Both the position numbers and the translations under genes were made by a program. Shown piece by piece: positions 34,549 through 43,492 of a stretch of 64,000 nucleotides of DNA (its first letter is position 1; the number at the start of each line of letters is the position of its first letter). Origin of the DNA: Nonomuraea endophytica (GTDB lineage: Bacteria; Actinomycetota; Actinomycetes; Streptosporangiales; Streptosporangiaceae); assembly GCF_014203235.1 (NCBI RefSeq), contig NZ_JACHIN010000003.1, forward strand, positions 301,590-365,589. The letters are read 5' to 3'. The notes below the pieces were generated by a model. The model made no database searches, had not been told where the DNA came from, and was given only the letters and a program-made list of their open reading frames with translations.

Positions 34549-35709
34549 GTGTGGAGGCGACTGTCCGTGCTCGACTGGGTCAGGATCGGGCTGCTCGCGC
34601 TGGGACTGGCCTTCGTGGCCACGGGCTGGCTGCCGCTGACCGTCGCGGTCGAGAAGTTCGACGAGATCGCGCCTCTGCTGCTGTTTCTCGTCGGCGTGAT
34701 CGTCCTGGCCGAGCTGACGAAGGAGGCTCAGGTCTTCGACGCGATCGCGGCGAGGATGGCGGTGCTCGGCCGCGGCAGCTATCTCGCACTTTTCTTCTTG
34801 TGTACGGCTTTCGCCTCCTTCGTCACGATATTTCTGAACCTGGACACCACGGCGGTCCTTCTCACCCCGGTCATGCTCGCCCTGGCCGCCCGCGCGGGGA
34901 TCGCCGCGCTGCCCCTGGCCATGACCACGATCTGGCTGGCCAACACCGCGAGCCTCCTGCTGCCGGTCTCCAACCTGACGAACCTGCTGGGCATGAACGC
35001 CCTGCAGATGTCCAACCGGGAGTTCGCCACCCGCATGTGGGCGCCGCAGGTCGCCGCGATCGCGGTGACGATGGTGTTTTTGTGGCTGTTCTTCTGGCGC
35101 AGAGGCCGCCGCGGCGAGGTCCGCTACACCCCGCCCAGCCTGGAGCCGATCGCCGACACCGTCCTGTTCTGGGCGGCTTCGGCGGCCTGTGTGCTGTTCA
35201 TTGGCGCGCTCCTGCTCGACCAGCCGGTCCACGTGGCCGCGACGGTGGCCGCGCTGATCGTCGTGGTCGCCTTCTTCGTGCGCGACCGCAAGCGGCTGAC
35301 CTGGAGCCTGATCCCCTGGCAGCTGCTCATCTTCGTCACCGGCCTGTTCCTGGTCGTCCCGGCGCTCAGCCTGCACGGCCTGGCCGACGTCATGAGCTGG
35401 ATGATCGGCGGCGGCGACAACCCCTACCGCACCGCGGCCGTGGGCGCCGGACTGTCCAACGCCATCAACAACCTGCCCGCCTACCAGGCGCTGGAGGAGG
35501 TCGCCGGCCGCGACCAGCTGCTGGCCGTGCTGATCGGCACCAACGTCGGCCCGGTCATCACGCCGTGGGCGTCGCTGGCGACCCTGCTGTGGTTCGAGTC
35601 GTGCCGCCGCCACGGCGTGAAGGTGCCGATGCGCCGCTTCCTGCTCACCGGCGCGGTCCTGGCCGTCACCGCCCTCGTCGCCGCGGTCTGGGCGCTGGGC
35701 GCGGTATGA
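34549..35709 (+). CDS. SLC13/ArsB-NhaD-type membrane transporter
   Basis: About 386 residues with roughly ten membrane segments. It has the ion-transporter superfamily pattern: FDEIAPLLLFLVGVIVLAEL, a central charged loop, and the NAINNLPAYQAL and GTNVGPVITPWASLATLLW re-entrant motifs that form the substrate site in the C-terminal half. Arsenite, citrate/sulfate or Na+/H+ exchange are all possible; no ars genes are adjacent. The start is taken as GTG at 34549; a GGAGG lies about 20 nt upstream, so the exact start is uncertain. It is divergent from the TIR-NACHT gene, 57 bp away. Confidence 0.75.
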   Translation: MWRRLSVLDWVRIGLLALGLAFVATGWLPLTVAVEKFDEIAPLLLFLVGVIVLAELTKEAQVFDAIAARMAVLGRGSYLALFFLCTAFASFVTIFLNLDTTAVLLTPVMLALAARAGIAALPLAMTTIWLANTASLLLPVSNLTNLLGMNALQMSNREFATRMWAPQVAAIAVTMVFLWLFFWRRGRRGEVRYTPPSLEPIADTVLFWAASAACVLFIGALLLDQPVHVAATVAALIVVVAFFVRDRKRLTWSLIPWQLLIFVTGLFLVVPALSLHGLADVMSWMIGGGDNPYRTAAVGAGLSNAINNLPAYQALEEVAGRDQLLAVLIGTNVGPVITPWASLATLLWFESCRRHGVKVPMRRFLLTGAVLAVTALVAAVWALGAV

Positions 35710-35774
35710 GCTGTTCGCATGATCGCCACCTGCCCGTAATGGGATAGTTTCCTACCTTTGACACGCTCTCCGCC

Positions 35775-37838
35775 ATGTCTCACGCACCCTCTCGCCGCGG
35801 CTTCCTCGCCCTCGGCGCCGGCATCGCGGCCGGCTCGCTGCTGCCCCCCTCCGTGCACCGGGCCCTGGCCATGCCCGTCCCGCAGGGCGGCCTGTCGGCC
35901 ATCAAGCACGTGGTCTTCCTCATGCAGGAGAACCGCTCGTTCGACCACTACTTCGGCAGCATGCGCGGGGTGCGCGGCTTCGCCGACCGCAACGCGGTCA
36001 CGCTCAAGAACGGCAAGCCCGTCTACGAGCAGCCGAACGGGACGGGAAGCGTGCTGCCCTTCCCGGTACGCGAGGCGGCCGACCTGGTCGGCAAGGACCT
36101 GCAGTGGATCAGCGCCCTGGCCCACGGCTGGAACGACGGCCAGCGTGCCGCGGCCAAGGGCTGGCACGACGGCTGGATCCCGGCCAAGAGCCCGGCCACG
36201 ATGACGTTCTACCGCCGCGCGGACATCCCCCTGCAGTACGAGCTGGCCGACACCTTCACCATCTGCGACAACTACCACTGCTCGGTGCTCTCCTCGACCA
36301 GCCCGAACCGCAACTACCACGTCTCGGGCCACACCGGCTACGAGCCCGGCACCACCAGGCGGGCCATCGACAACGCCGCCTACAGCGAGGACACCCACCA
36401 GGGCTACGACTGGGCCAACGCGGGCGAGATCCTCCAGGCGGCGGGCCGCAGCTGGAAGGTCTACCACGAGTGGGACAACTACCAGGACAACAACCTCGAG
36501 TTCTTCGCCCGCTTCCGCCAGGTCGCCCGCAAGGCGCTGCAGGGCGACTTCAAGAGCATGGACGCCTTCTACGGCCAGGTGAGCGGCGCCGCCGAGCCCA
36601 GGCGCCGGCAGCTCCTGGCCCGCCTGGACGAAGGCGTGGCCAAGCTCGACCCGCAGGAGCGCGAATTGTTCGAGCGCGGCCTGCGCCGCGTGCCGGCCAA
36701 GCAGCTGGCCGCCTCCTTCCGCGCCGACGTCGAGGCCGGAACCCTGCCCGAGGTCAGCTACATCGTGCCGTCGGCCGCCGACTCCGAGCACCCGAGCGCC
36801 TCCTCGCCCCTGCAGAGCGCCCGCATCACCTACGACATCCTCGACGCCATCGCCTCCCACCCCGAGACCTGGCAGTCGACCGCGCTGTTCATCACCTACG
36901 ACGAGAACGACGGCTTCTTCGACCACGTCCCGCCGCCGCTCCCGCCCGTCGAGCAGACCTCCGACTGGTACGACGGCAAGCCCATCGGCCTCGGCATCCG
37001 CGTCCCGATGACGGTCGTCTCGCCCTGGACCGCCGGCGGCCACGTGGCCTCGCAGATCTTCGACCACAGCTCGACCTGCCGCTTCCTGGAGACCTGGCTG
37101 GGCGTGCGCTTCCCCGACATCACGCCCTGGCGCCGCACGGTCGCCGGCGACCTCACCTCCGCCTTCGACTTCTCCGGTACGGCCCAGCCGCCAGCCCCCG
37201 CCACCCCGGCGCCGGTCCCGGCCTTCAGCGGCCGGTGGAGGCCGGCGCCGCCGGCCAGCCAGTCGATGCCGGAGCAGGAGCCGGGGACCAAGCCGGCGCG
37301 GGCGCTGCCGTACCAGCCGAACGCCTGGGCGCGGGCGCTCGGGAAGGAGCTGGAGGTGACGCTCGCCAACACCGGCGCGGCGAGCATGCACATGACGCTT
37401 TATCCCTACAAAGGGGAGTTCGACCTGCCGCAGCACTTCGACGTGCTGGGCGTGAGCACGCGGCGGGTGGCGGTGGGCGATGCCTACCACCTGGCGGTGA
37501 CCGGGCCGAACGGGTTCCGGCGCGAGTTCGCCGGCACGCTGTCGGGGGCGGCGGGCCGGGTGGAGGCGCGGGCGGTGATCGACATCGACCCCCGGCGGCT
37601 GCGCGTCGAGATCACCAACCTGGGCGACTCCCGGGTGAAGCTGCGGGTCCGGGCGCTGGCCTACGGCGGGAAGGAGCAGGCGGTGCCGCTGCGGGCCGGG
37701 CAGTACCGGCAGGTGGTGTGGCCGCTGGAGGGCTCGCACGGCTGGTACGACCTGGAGATCACCTGTGAGGAGGACCCGTCCTACCGGCGCCGCCTGATGG
37801 GCCACGTCGAGAACGGCCGCCCCAGCGTCACCGGCTGA
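35775..37838 (+). CDS. Tat-exported phosphocholine-type phospholipase C
   Basis: A 687-residue enzyme of the bacterial phospholipase C/acid phosphatase superfamily. The twin-arginine signal SRRGFLALGAGIAAGSLL directs folded export. The catalytic domain shows FLMQENRSFDHYFGSMRG (conserved metal and nucleophile region), the central HPS/ENDGFFDHVPPP and the end motif SSTCRFLETWLGVR. The C-terminal 170 residues contain two beta domains typical of these enzymes. It would cleave phosphatidylcholine or sphingomyelin outside the cell. Named plcC/plcN in other taxa; I give no symbol. Confidence 0.92.
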   Translation: MSHAPSRRGFLALGAGIAAGSLLPPSVHRALAMPVPQGGLSAIKHVVFLMQENRSFDHYFGSMRGVRGFADRNAVTLKNGKPVYEQPNGTGSVLPFPVREAADLVGKDLQWISALAHGWNDGQRAAAKGWHDGWIPAKSPATMTFYRRADIPLQYELADTFTICDNYHCSVLSSTSPNRNYHVSGHTGYEPGTTRRAIDNAAYSEDTHQGYDWANAGEILQAAGRSWKVYHEWDNYQDNNLEFFARFRQVARKALQGDFKSMDAFYGQVSGAAEPRRRQLLARLDEGVAKLDPQERELFERGLRRVPAKQLAASFRADVEAGTLPEVSYIVPSAADSEHPSASSPLQSARITYDILDAIASHPETWQSTALFITYDENDGFFDHVPPPLPPVEQTSDWYDGKPIGLGIRVPMTVVSPWTAGGHVASQIFDHSSTCRFLETWLGVRFPDITPWRRTVAGDLTSAFDFSGTAQPPAPATPAPVPAFSGRWRPAPPASQSMPEQEPGTKPARALPYQPNAWARALGKELEVTLANTGAASMHMTLYPYKGEFDLPQHFDVLGVSTRRVAVGDAYHLAVTGPNGFRREFAGTLSGAAGRVEARAVIDIDPRRLRVEITNLGDSRVKLRVRALAYGGKEQAVPLRAGQYRQVVWPLEGSHGWYDLEITCEEDPSYRRRLMGHVENGRPSVTG

Positions 37839-37844
37839 CCCGCC

Positions 37845-38744
37845 TCAACTCCCCGGGTTTCCCCGCGTGGGGGTTTCCTCGTGTGGGTTTCCCGTGGGGG
37901 GTTTCCCCGGGTGGGGGTGATCTGGGTCGGGTTCGGGGGTTGCCGGGGTGAGGAGGGGGAGGAGGGTGGGGAGGGTGTCGGGGTGGGCGGCGACGAAGCT
38001 GCGGTCCGCCGCGGTCGCGTTGACGTTCTCGTCGAACGGCGAGCCGTCCAATGCCCGGATCTCCATCCCCGCCTCCTGCGCGATCAGCGCCCCCGCGGGC
38101 AGGTCCACGGCTTCGGGGCGGTAGCCGACCATGCCGTCGATGTCGCCCCTGGCCAGCATGACCCAGGAGAGCAACGGGGCCCACAACTGGAGGACGCGCC
38201 GCGCGTGCAGTTCCAGGGCCGCCTTCAGGCCGAGGACGGTCGCGTCGTCGCGGGTGACCGTATAGCCCTGGGTCCAGGCCAGCAAAGGACCGTGGGGGAG
38301 GGGGCGGGAGGGGGGCGCCAGCCGTACACCTGAAGGGGACAGTGCCCCGTGACCTCGGATCGCCGACCACGTCTGGCGGGTGACGGGGTCGTGCACGACC
38401 CCGAGCACGGGACGGCCGGCGTGGCACAACGCCAGCCCCACCACGTAGGCGGGCAGGCCGATGGCGACGTTGTTGGTGCCGTCGAGCGGGTCGACCAGCC
38501 AAGTCCACTCCGCCCCGGCGGCGCCCAGCAGGCCGGACTCCTCGGCGATCACCGCGTGGGAGGGGTAGGCGGTCAGGATGCGTTCGACGAGGACCTTCTC
38601 CGAGGCCAGGTCGAGGTCGGTGACGACGTCGCCGGCGGCGCCCTTGGCGTGCACGCCGAACGCGTCAGCCGTGCCGGCCGACAGCAGCCGCCCGGCCGCC
38701 CGCGCCGCCTCCACGGCCAGGTCGCGCGCACGCTCCAGATCCAT
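37845..38744 (-). CDS. Inositol monophosphatase family protein
   Basis: A 299-residue Mg-dependent phosphatase; the ATG at 38744 overlaps the preceding stop codon as TGATG, so translation is coupled. Motifs are DVVTDLDLASE, AEESGLLG, the catalytic WLVDPLDGTNN and AVDLPAGALIAQEAG. It hydrolyses inositol phosphate, histidinol phosphate or a related small phosphate ester. The C-terminal 35 residues (Pro/Gly/Asn-rich, GNP motifs) fall beyond the family's usual end and come from a GGGTTTCC-rich repetitive tract, so the tail is probably a recent extension. It is third in the operon. Confidence 0.88.
   Translation of the reverse strand: MDLERARDLAVEAARAAGRLLSAGTADAFGVHAKGAAGDVVTDLDLASEKVLVERILTAYPSHAVIAEESGLLGAAGAEWTWLVDPLDGTNNVAIGLPAYVVGLALCHAGRPVLGVVHDPVTRQTWSAIRGHGALSPSGVRLAPPSRPLPHGPLLAWTQGYTVTRDDATVLGLKAALELHARRVLQLWAPLLSWVMLARGDIDGMVGYRPEAVDLPAGALIAQEAGMEIRALDGSPFDENVNATAADRSFVAAHPDTLPTLLPLLTPATPEPDPDHPHPGKPPTGNPHEETPTRGNPGS
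37855..37909. repeat. GGGTTTCC-type imperfect tandem repeat at the end of the IMPase gene
   Basis: GGGTTTCC occurs at 37855, 37871, 37885 and 37899 (spacing 16, 14, 14). On the reverse strand it encodes the GNP/GKP-rich end of the inositol monophosphatase-like protein. The following 50 bp (37910-37970) remain G-rich. Confidence 0.85.
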
Positions 38745-39367
38745 CACGGACCCCCAAGGTGAGTCAGGACCAGCTGGACGGCCAGCGCCCGCTCCCCGTC
38801 GTCGAGCGGGCGGCGGGCGACGTGGTGGCCGGGCGCGCCGAGCGGGCCCAGCGACAGGTCGCGGCTGCCGGTGCGCCCGGAGCCCAGCGCGATCGTGGCG
38901 GCCTCGCCGCCCTCGGGCACGACGCTGGAGTGGAAGCTGTCGGCGGGCAGCGTGTAGGTGTCACCGGCGCCGAACACCTCGACCAGCCCGGTCGAGTGGC
39001 GCACGGTGCGCGGCGTGGGCGAGATGCGGTCGCCGTCGTCGCCGCTGACCACCTCGAACACCTGGTGGGTGGCCTCGGCGGCGGGCGTGTCGGTGACGAC
39101 GGCGTGGACGTTGCGCACCTGGCCGTACAGGACGTGGCTGACCAGGTCCCAGCTGTGGCAGTGGATCTGTGAGGTGGTGCTGCCAGCGCCGGGCAGGCGG
39201 CGCGACCACAGGTGCAGGCAGACGCCGTCGCCGCCGGTGCGTTCGAGCGGCAGGCAGACGAATCCCAGCGGATGGTGCACACCGTGGAAGTCCCCCCGGA
39301 GGGCGGTGCTCACCCATGCGCGGGCGCGCGCCGCGGTGAGTTCCTCATGTGCGCTGCGGTAGCTCAT
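38744..39367 (-). CDS. Cupin-type protein of unknown function
   Basis: A 207-residue soluble protein, ATG at 39367. The central segment QIHCHSWDLVSHVLYGQVRNVHAVV has the His-x-His...Glu-like spacing of a cupin metal site; a second beta segment with DTYTLPADSFHSSVVPE supplies another histidine. This resembles small cupins such as cysteine-dioxygenase-like proteins, but catalytic residues of a named enzyme cannot be assigned. It overlaps the upstream membrane protein by 23 bp and the IMPase start by 1 base, so the three genes are one translationally linked unit. Confidence 0.65.
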   Translation of the reverse strand: MSYRSAHEELTAARARAWVSTALRGDFHGVHHPLGFVCLPLERTGGDGVCLHLWSRRLPGAGSTTSQIHCHSWDLVSHVLYGQVRNVHAVVTDTPAAEATHQVFEVVSGDDGDRISPTPRTVRHSTGLVEVFGAGDTYTLPADSFHSSVVPEGGEAATIALGSGRTGSRDLSLGPLGAPGHHVARRPLDDGERALAVQLVLTHLGGP

Positions 39368-40436
39368 ACGGATCCTTGGCCCGCAAAGCCTTGCGGGTGA
39401 TGTCGACGATGTCGCGATCGTTGTACGTCCTGGGCAGCGGCAGCTCGACCCCGCGGAAGAGTTCCTGGACCTCCTCGACCGTGGGCTCGTCGCTCAGCGG
39501 CACGAGCTTGTAGGACTCCAGCGGCACCCGGCGCGCCTGCTCCAGGCTGAGCCGGAGCTCGGTGTCGCAGCTCTCGTAGTAGAAGGTACCGGCCAGCGCG
39601 GTCATAGCCCGGTTCGGATCCTCGATCGTCATGATCACCCTGGCGGCGGACAAATCCCAGCGGAAGGTGGTCATCGTGGAGGACAGGCCCACGCCGATGT
39701 CGAGCAGGCCGTAGCGCTGGCGGTGCCAGAACGCGGCCAGGATCGTCGCGTAGGACTCCTTGCGAACCCGGTCGGGGGTCCACGTCTCGCCGGTGACGTC
39801 CGGGGCGTCGGCCAGCGAGCGGCGGTAGTGGGCGTACGCCTCGCAGACCTCGTTGTTGGTCGGGTCGATGATCTCGATGCGGACGGTCAGGTGGCGCTTG
39901 TCCTTGCGGGCCGCGGCCACGCACTCGGGCAGCGTGACGGCGCGCAGGAACGTTCCGGTGCCGCCCTTGAAGCTCCACCGGGTGGTGCCGGCGCGGGCGT
40001 CGCTGTGCGCCTGGGCGATCTCCAGCGGGCTGGCCAGGACCCTGACCAGCTGGAGTTCGTCGAGGGCGCGGCGGGTGCCGGTGACCAGGGTCTCGATCTG
40101 CTCCAGCCGGGCCAGGCGTACCGGCAGCTCGGACAGCGCGCCGGAGGTGATGGTCGCCTCGACGGGTGCCTGGCGCAGCCGGTCGCGCAGCAGGGCGGTG
40201 GCGACCAGCGCGAGGATGACCAGCGTCGCGGCGCTGACGAGCTGGTTCTGGATCTCCTGGCCGTCCTTGCCGAAGATCTCGTCCGGCATGATCCCCAGGA
40301 TGCCCACGGTGATCGCCAAGCCGAGCGCGATCGCGCCGTCGGCGTTCTGCGCCGCCCATGGAGCGATCCGCCTCAGCGCCGCGCCGACCCGCCCCATCGT
40401 CTCGCCCCATCCGCAACGATCAGTAAGTTCCCCCAC
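39345..40436 (-). CDS. Two-TM membrane protein with a soluble C-terminal domain, unknown
   Basis: A 363-residue protein from GTG at 40436 (or about 350 from ATG at 40397, which has GGGGCGA upstream). Two hydrophobic helices lie at about residues 34-50 (AIALGLAITVGILGIM) and 66-84 (LVSAATLVILALVATALL). The remaining 270 residues are a soluble alpha/beta domain with a coiled start (ELPVRLARLEQIETLVTGTRRALDELQLVR). I do not recognise the domain. First gene of the membrane protein/cupin/IMPase operon; the layout suggests a membrane-tethered enzyme or sensor. Confidence 0.65.
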   Translation of the reverse strand: MGELTDRCGWGETMGRVGAALRRIAPWAAQNADGAIALGLAITVGILGIMPDEIFGKDGQEIQNQLVSAATLVILALVATALLRDRLRQAPVEATITSGALSELPVRLARLEQIETLVTGTRRALDELQLVRVLASPLEIAQAHSDARAGTTRWSFKGGTGTFLRAVTLPECVAAARKDKRHLTVRIEIIDPTNNEVCEAYAHYRRSLADAPDVTGETWTPDRVRKESYATILAAFWHRQRYGLLDIGVGLSSTMTTFRWDLSAARVIMTIEDPNRAMTALAGTFYYESCDTELRLSLEQARRVPLESYKLVPLSDEPTVEEVQELFRGVELPLPRTYNDRDIVDITRKALRAKDPYELPQRT

Positions 40437-40568
40437 GTCATGGTAACGAGCGGGTCATGCGACCACCAGAGCATGATCCCGTACCTGGGGAGGAGGGGAG
40501 AATCCACCCCTTTGATGAGGTACGCCGCTGACCTGCCCTTACGCTAGGTGTGGGGGTTGTAAACGGGG

Positions 40569-41462
40569 ATGAAGTGGGTCAAGGCGGCGGGGGCCGTCGT
40601 GTGCGCTCTGGTGCTGGTCGTGTTCACGGTCTGCCCGGTGCTGCCGTGGACGATGGGACAGGTGGTCGCCGCCGAGCGGGCCGACCGCTTCGTCCAGGTC
40701 GTCGCGCACGCCGACGACGACCTGCTCTTCATGAGCCCCGACCTGTTCGGCGCGGTGGCCGGCGGCCGGGTCACCACGACGATCTACCTCACCGCAGGCG
40801 AAGGGCCGACCGGGGTGGAGGACGACCGCGACCCGCGCGCCTACGTCCGCGACCGGCAGGAAGGCATCAAGGCCGCCTACGCCTACCTCGCCGGGGTGCC
40901 GAACGTCTGGCGCTCCCGCGTCCTGAGCCTCGGCAGGCTGCCGGTCCGCGTCGACACGCTCGCCGCCAGCCCCAGGATCAGGCTCGTCTTCGCCGGGCTG
41001 CCCGACGGCGGCGACCCCCGGGCCGACGGCGGGCACGACGCGCTGGCCAGGATGTGGGCCAGGGACGCCTGTGTGCGCAGGTTCACCGGGCCGTGCCCGC
41101 ACCCGTGCGTACGCAGGCAGGACGTGCTCGACACGCTGCGCGCGCTCTACCAGCGCTACCGGCCGACCGTGCTGCGCACTCTCGACCCCAACCCGCCCGA
41201 CTGGCACGGCGACCACACCGACCACACGACCTCGGCCAAGTTCGCCGCCGAGGCCGCGCGGGGGATGAAGCTGAAGCTGCTGGCCTACCGCGGCTACACG
41301 ATGACCGGCTGGCCGTCCAACCTCGACTGGCGGGCCAGGCGGCTGAAGGAGGCCGCGTTCCAGGTCTACCGGCGCCACGACTACCGCGCCGAGTCGGGAC
41401 CGCGCTACGCCGCCTGGCTCAAGAGGATGTACCTCGTCCGGCCCGGGGTGTTCGGGCCGTGA
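40569..41462 (+). CDS. PIG-L family deacetylase, membrane-anchored or secreted
   Basis: A 297-residue protein with an N-terminal hydrophobic anchor (about residues 5-30). The metal-binding motif is VVAHADDD (residues 45-51; the usual AHPDDE has Ala and Asp substitutions), and the distal zinc ligand region is NPPDWHGDHTDH. It should remove an N-acetyl group from a glucosamine-type substrate outside the membrane, unlike the cytosolic MshB. It stands alone, with 106 bp between it and the divergent membrane-protein gene. Confidence 0.85.
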   Translation: MKWVKAAGAVVCALVLVVFTVCPVLPWTMGQVVAAERADRFVQVVAHADDDLLFMSPDLFGAVAGGRVTTTIYLTAGEGPTGVEDDRDPRAYVRDRQEGIKAAYAYLAGVPNVWRSRVLSLGRLPVRVDTLAASPRIRLVFAGLPDGGDPRADGGHDALARMWARDACVRRFTGPCPHPCVRRQDVLDTLRALYQRYRPTVLRTLDPNPPDWHGDHTDHTTSAKFAAEAARGMKLKLLAYRGYTMTGWPSNLDWRARRLKEAAFQVYRRHDYRAESGPRYAAWLKRMYLVRPGVFGP

Positions 41463-41482
41463 GCCAGGACGGCAGAAGCGTT

Positions 41483-42256
41483 CTAGAACCAGCCCCGCCG
41501 ACGGGCCATCGCCTCGAGGCCCTGCTGCAGCGCCTGCTCGGCGGCGCCGGGGTGGTCGCCGTAGCGGACGGTGAAGCGGTTGTAGGAGTCGCCGCCCGAG
41601 CTGAGGAAACCGCCCCGGTTGTCGGCCTCCAGGATGACGTCCATCTGGGACGGGCCCGCGATGAACGTCAGCTCCAGCTCGTTGAAGTGGCGTCGCCACT
41701 GGCCGCCGGCGTAGTACTCGATCTCCTGGAAGAACGGCATCGTCGAGCCGTACAGGGTGCCGCGTTCCAGGTCGGCCTTCTTGAAGCCGAAGCCCAGCCG
41801 GTCCAGGGCCGTGATGATGTGCTCCTGAGCCGCCAGCGGGCTGACGAACAGCGGGTCGAGGTCGCCCTTGTCCAGCGCGCCGGCCAGCGCCAGCTCGGTC
41901 TGGACGCCCAGCCGCATGCCCGGCAGCGCGTGGCCGCCGATCGCGCTGATCGGCGTCTCCCACGGCACCGGGATCTCGAACGGGTGGCTGTGCGAGGTCC
42001 CCGCCGCCAGGTGGAACGGCCCCGACACCTGCTGGCGCAGGAAGCTGTAGGTCGAGCGGTACTCGCTGTCGCCGCTCTCGATCTCGACCACGGCGGTGAA
42101 CTCGATGTGGATGCCCTCGACCTTGTAGTCGGAGCCGCTGCTCTTGAAGTGCACGTCACCGCGGAGCATCTCGCCCGGGCGGACGGTGGCGTTGCTCAGA
42201 ACGGTGTCGACCTCGACGCCGGCGCCGAACGCGGCCTTCAACTTGCGGAACACCAT
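41483..42256 (-). CDS. Spo0M-family arrestin-like protein
   Basis: A 257-residue protein of the Spo0M family (arrestin-like beta sandwich): VFRKLKAAFGAGVEVDTVLSNATVRPGEMLRGDVHF at the N-terminus, alternating beta strands with HIEFTAVVEIE and a C-terminal DUF-like segment with FNELELTFIAGP. Spo0M is linked to sporulation control in Bacillus and occurs across Firmicutes and actinobacteria. The gene lies 9 bp after two SPFH genes and shares their operon, which suggests a membrane-scaffold role. ATG with AGGAGAA upstream. Confidence 0.9.
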   Translation of the reverse strand: MVFRKLKAAFGAGVEVDTVLSNATVRPGEMLRGDVHFKSSGSDYKVEGIHIEFTAVVEIESGDSEYRSTYSFLRQQVSGPFHLAAGTSHSHPFEIPVPWETPISAIGGHALPGMRLGVQTELALAGALDKGDLDPLFVSPLAAQEHIITALDRLGFGFKKADLERGTLYGSTMPFFQEIEYYAGGQWRRHFNELELTFIAGPSQMDVILEADNRGGFLSSGGDSYNRFTVRYGDHPGAAEQALQQGLEAMARRRGWF

Positions 42257-42265
42257 GGGGTTCTC

Positions 42266-43492
42266 CTAAGAGGTAGTGCCTGACCCGTTTCCGTGGGAGC
42301 CGGAGAGCCGGGGGAGGAGCTGTGCGAGCAGCAGGGTGGACATCGGGTCGGACTGGCCGCCGGCCGTACGAACCACGAGGGGCTGGGGTGCGCTCTCGGC
42401 CAGTTTGGCACCGACGTCGAGGCGACGGCGAGCCAGCTCATACTGCAGGACGGCGCGGTTGTCGCGGTAGGACTCCGCCAGCCTGCGCAGCGCCTTGGCC
42501 TCGTTCTCGGCGGCGGTGAGGTCGGCGCGGCCGCGCGCCTCGATCTCCCAGCGCACGCGCTGCGCCTCGGTCTCCTGCTCCTCCAGCATGCGGGCCACGT
42601 CCTTGCGGGCCGTGTTGTGCGCGGCCTTGACCTCGACGACGCGGGCGTCGCGGGTCTTCTTGGAGCGCTCGATCTCCATGAGCAGCGTGTCGATACGGCG
42701 CTTGCGCGTCAGCTCCCACTCGCGCTCGTAGGCGGACAGCTCCTTGGCGACCTTCTCGCGGGTGGCCAGGTGCTGCTGGTACTGGTCGGGCAACTGCACG
42801 TCGGGGATGTTGGCGCCGATGATGCGCACGCCGTAGCGGTCGAGCTGGCGGCTGAGCGCGTCCTGCATGTCGCCCACGTCGGAGCCGCGCAGGTCGTAGG
42901 CGCGCTCGGTGTTGACGCGGCGGCTGCGCTGGCGGATGGCGTCCTGGACGGCGCTGGACAGCACGAGGTCGAAGTTGCCGGCGCCGATGGTGCGCACGAA
43001 GGCGACCGGGTCGACGATGCGGAACTTCAGGAAGAACTCGATCGACTTCAGCGGCACGTTCTCGGCCGTCGGGCAGGCCACGATCGGCGCCGAGTAGGGG
43101 ATCTCGGTGGAGGTGTCGACGACGGCGTCGACCCGGTCCCACGGCAGCCAGAGGTAGTGGCGGCCGGGCGGGAGCGTTCCGGTGATCGCGCCCCACCTGC
43201 TGCGGACCCCGGTGGTGCCCTCCTCGATCTCGATGATGGCCTTGCGCCACATCCACACGGCCGCGATCACCACCAGCGCGGCGGCCGTCAGAGCCGCCCA
43301 GAGCCAGCCGGAGAAGATCGCCAGCCCGGCGAAGTACAGGGCCAGGAAGATCAGGGCCATCCACGCGAAGCCGCGCCGGTCCTTGGGGATCACGACCGGC
43401 ACGAGCTGGCCCTGCTCGCCGCCGCGCAGCAGCTGCCTGATGTCCGACCAGGAGGCCAGAGACTCCTTGATCTTCGAGAACTCACGCGCCAT
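42266..43492 (-). CDS. SPFH/band-7 membrane protein (flotillin-like), second copy
   Basis: A 408-residue protein with two hydrophobic segments near residues 45-80 followed by a band-7/SPFH domain (about 90-255) and a long Arg/Glu/Ala coiled coil (about 240-365). The SPFH marker region NVPLKSIEFFLKFRIVDPVAF and AYDLRGSDVGDMQDALSRQLDRYGVRI are clear. These proteins form large membrane assemblies. Translation is coupled to the first SPFH gene by TGATG at 43492. Confidence 0.88.
   Translation of the reverse strand: MAREFSKIKESLASWSDIRQLLRGGEQGQLVPVVIPKDRRGFAWMALIFLALYFAGLAIFSGWLWAALTAAALVVIAAVWMWRKAIIEIEEGTTGVRSRWGAITGTLPPGRHYLWLPWDRVDAVVDTSTEIPYSAPIVACPTAENVPLKSIEFFLKFRIVDPVAFVRTIGAGNFDLVLSSAVQDAIRQRSRRVNTERAYDLRGSDVGDMQDALSRQLDRYGVRIIGANIPDVQLPDQYQQHLATREKVAKELSAYEREWELTRKRRIDTLLMEIERSKKTRDARVVEVKAAHNTARKDVARMLEEQETEAQRVRWEIEARGRADLTAAENEAKALRRLAESYRDNRAVLQYELARRRLDVGAKLAESAPQPLVVRTAGGQSDPMSTLLLAQLLPRLSGSHGNGSGTTS

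Noticed and set aside
34492..35613. N-terminal extension of the TIR-NACHT protein to a start at 35613
   Set aside because: The TIR domain begins right after the ATG at 34491, and the extended part lies on the strand opposite a clear membrane transporter; no TIR protein is known with such an extension.
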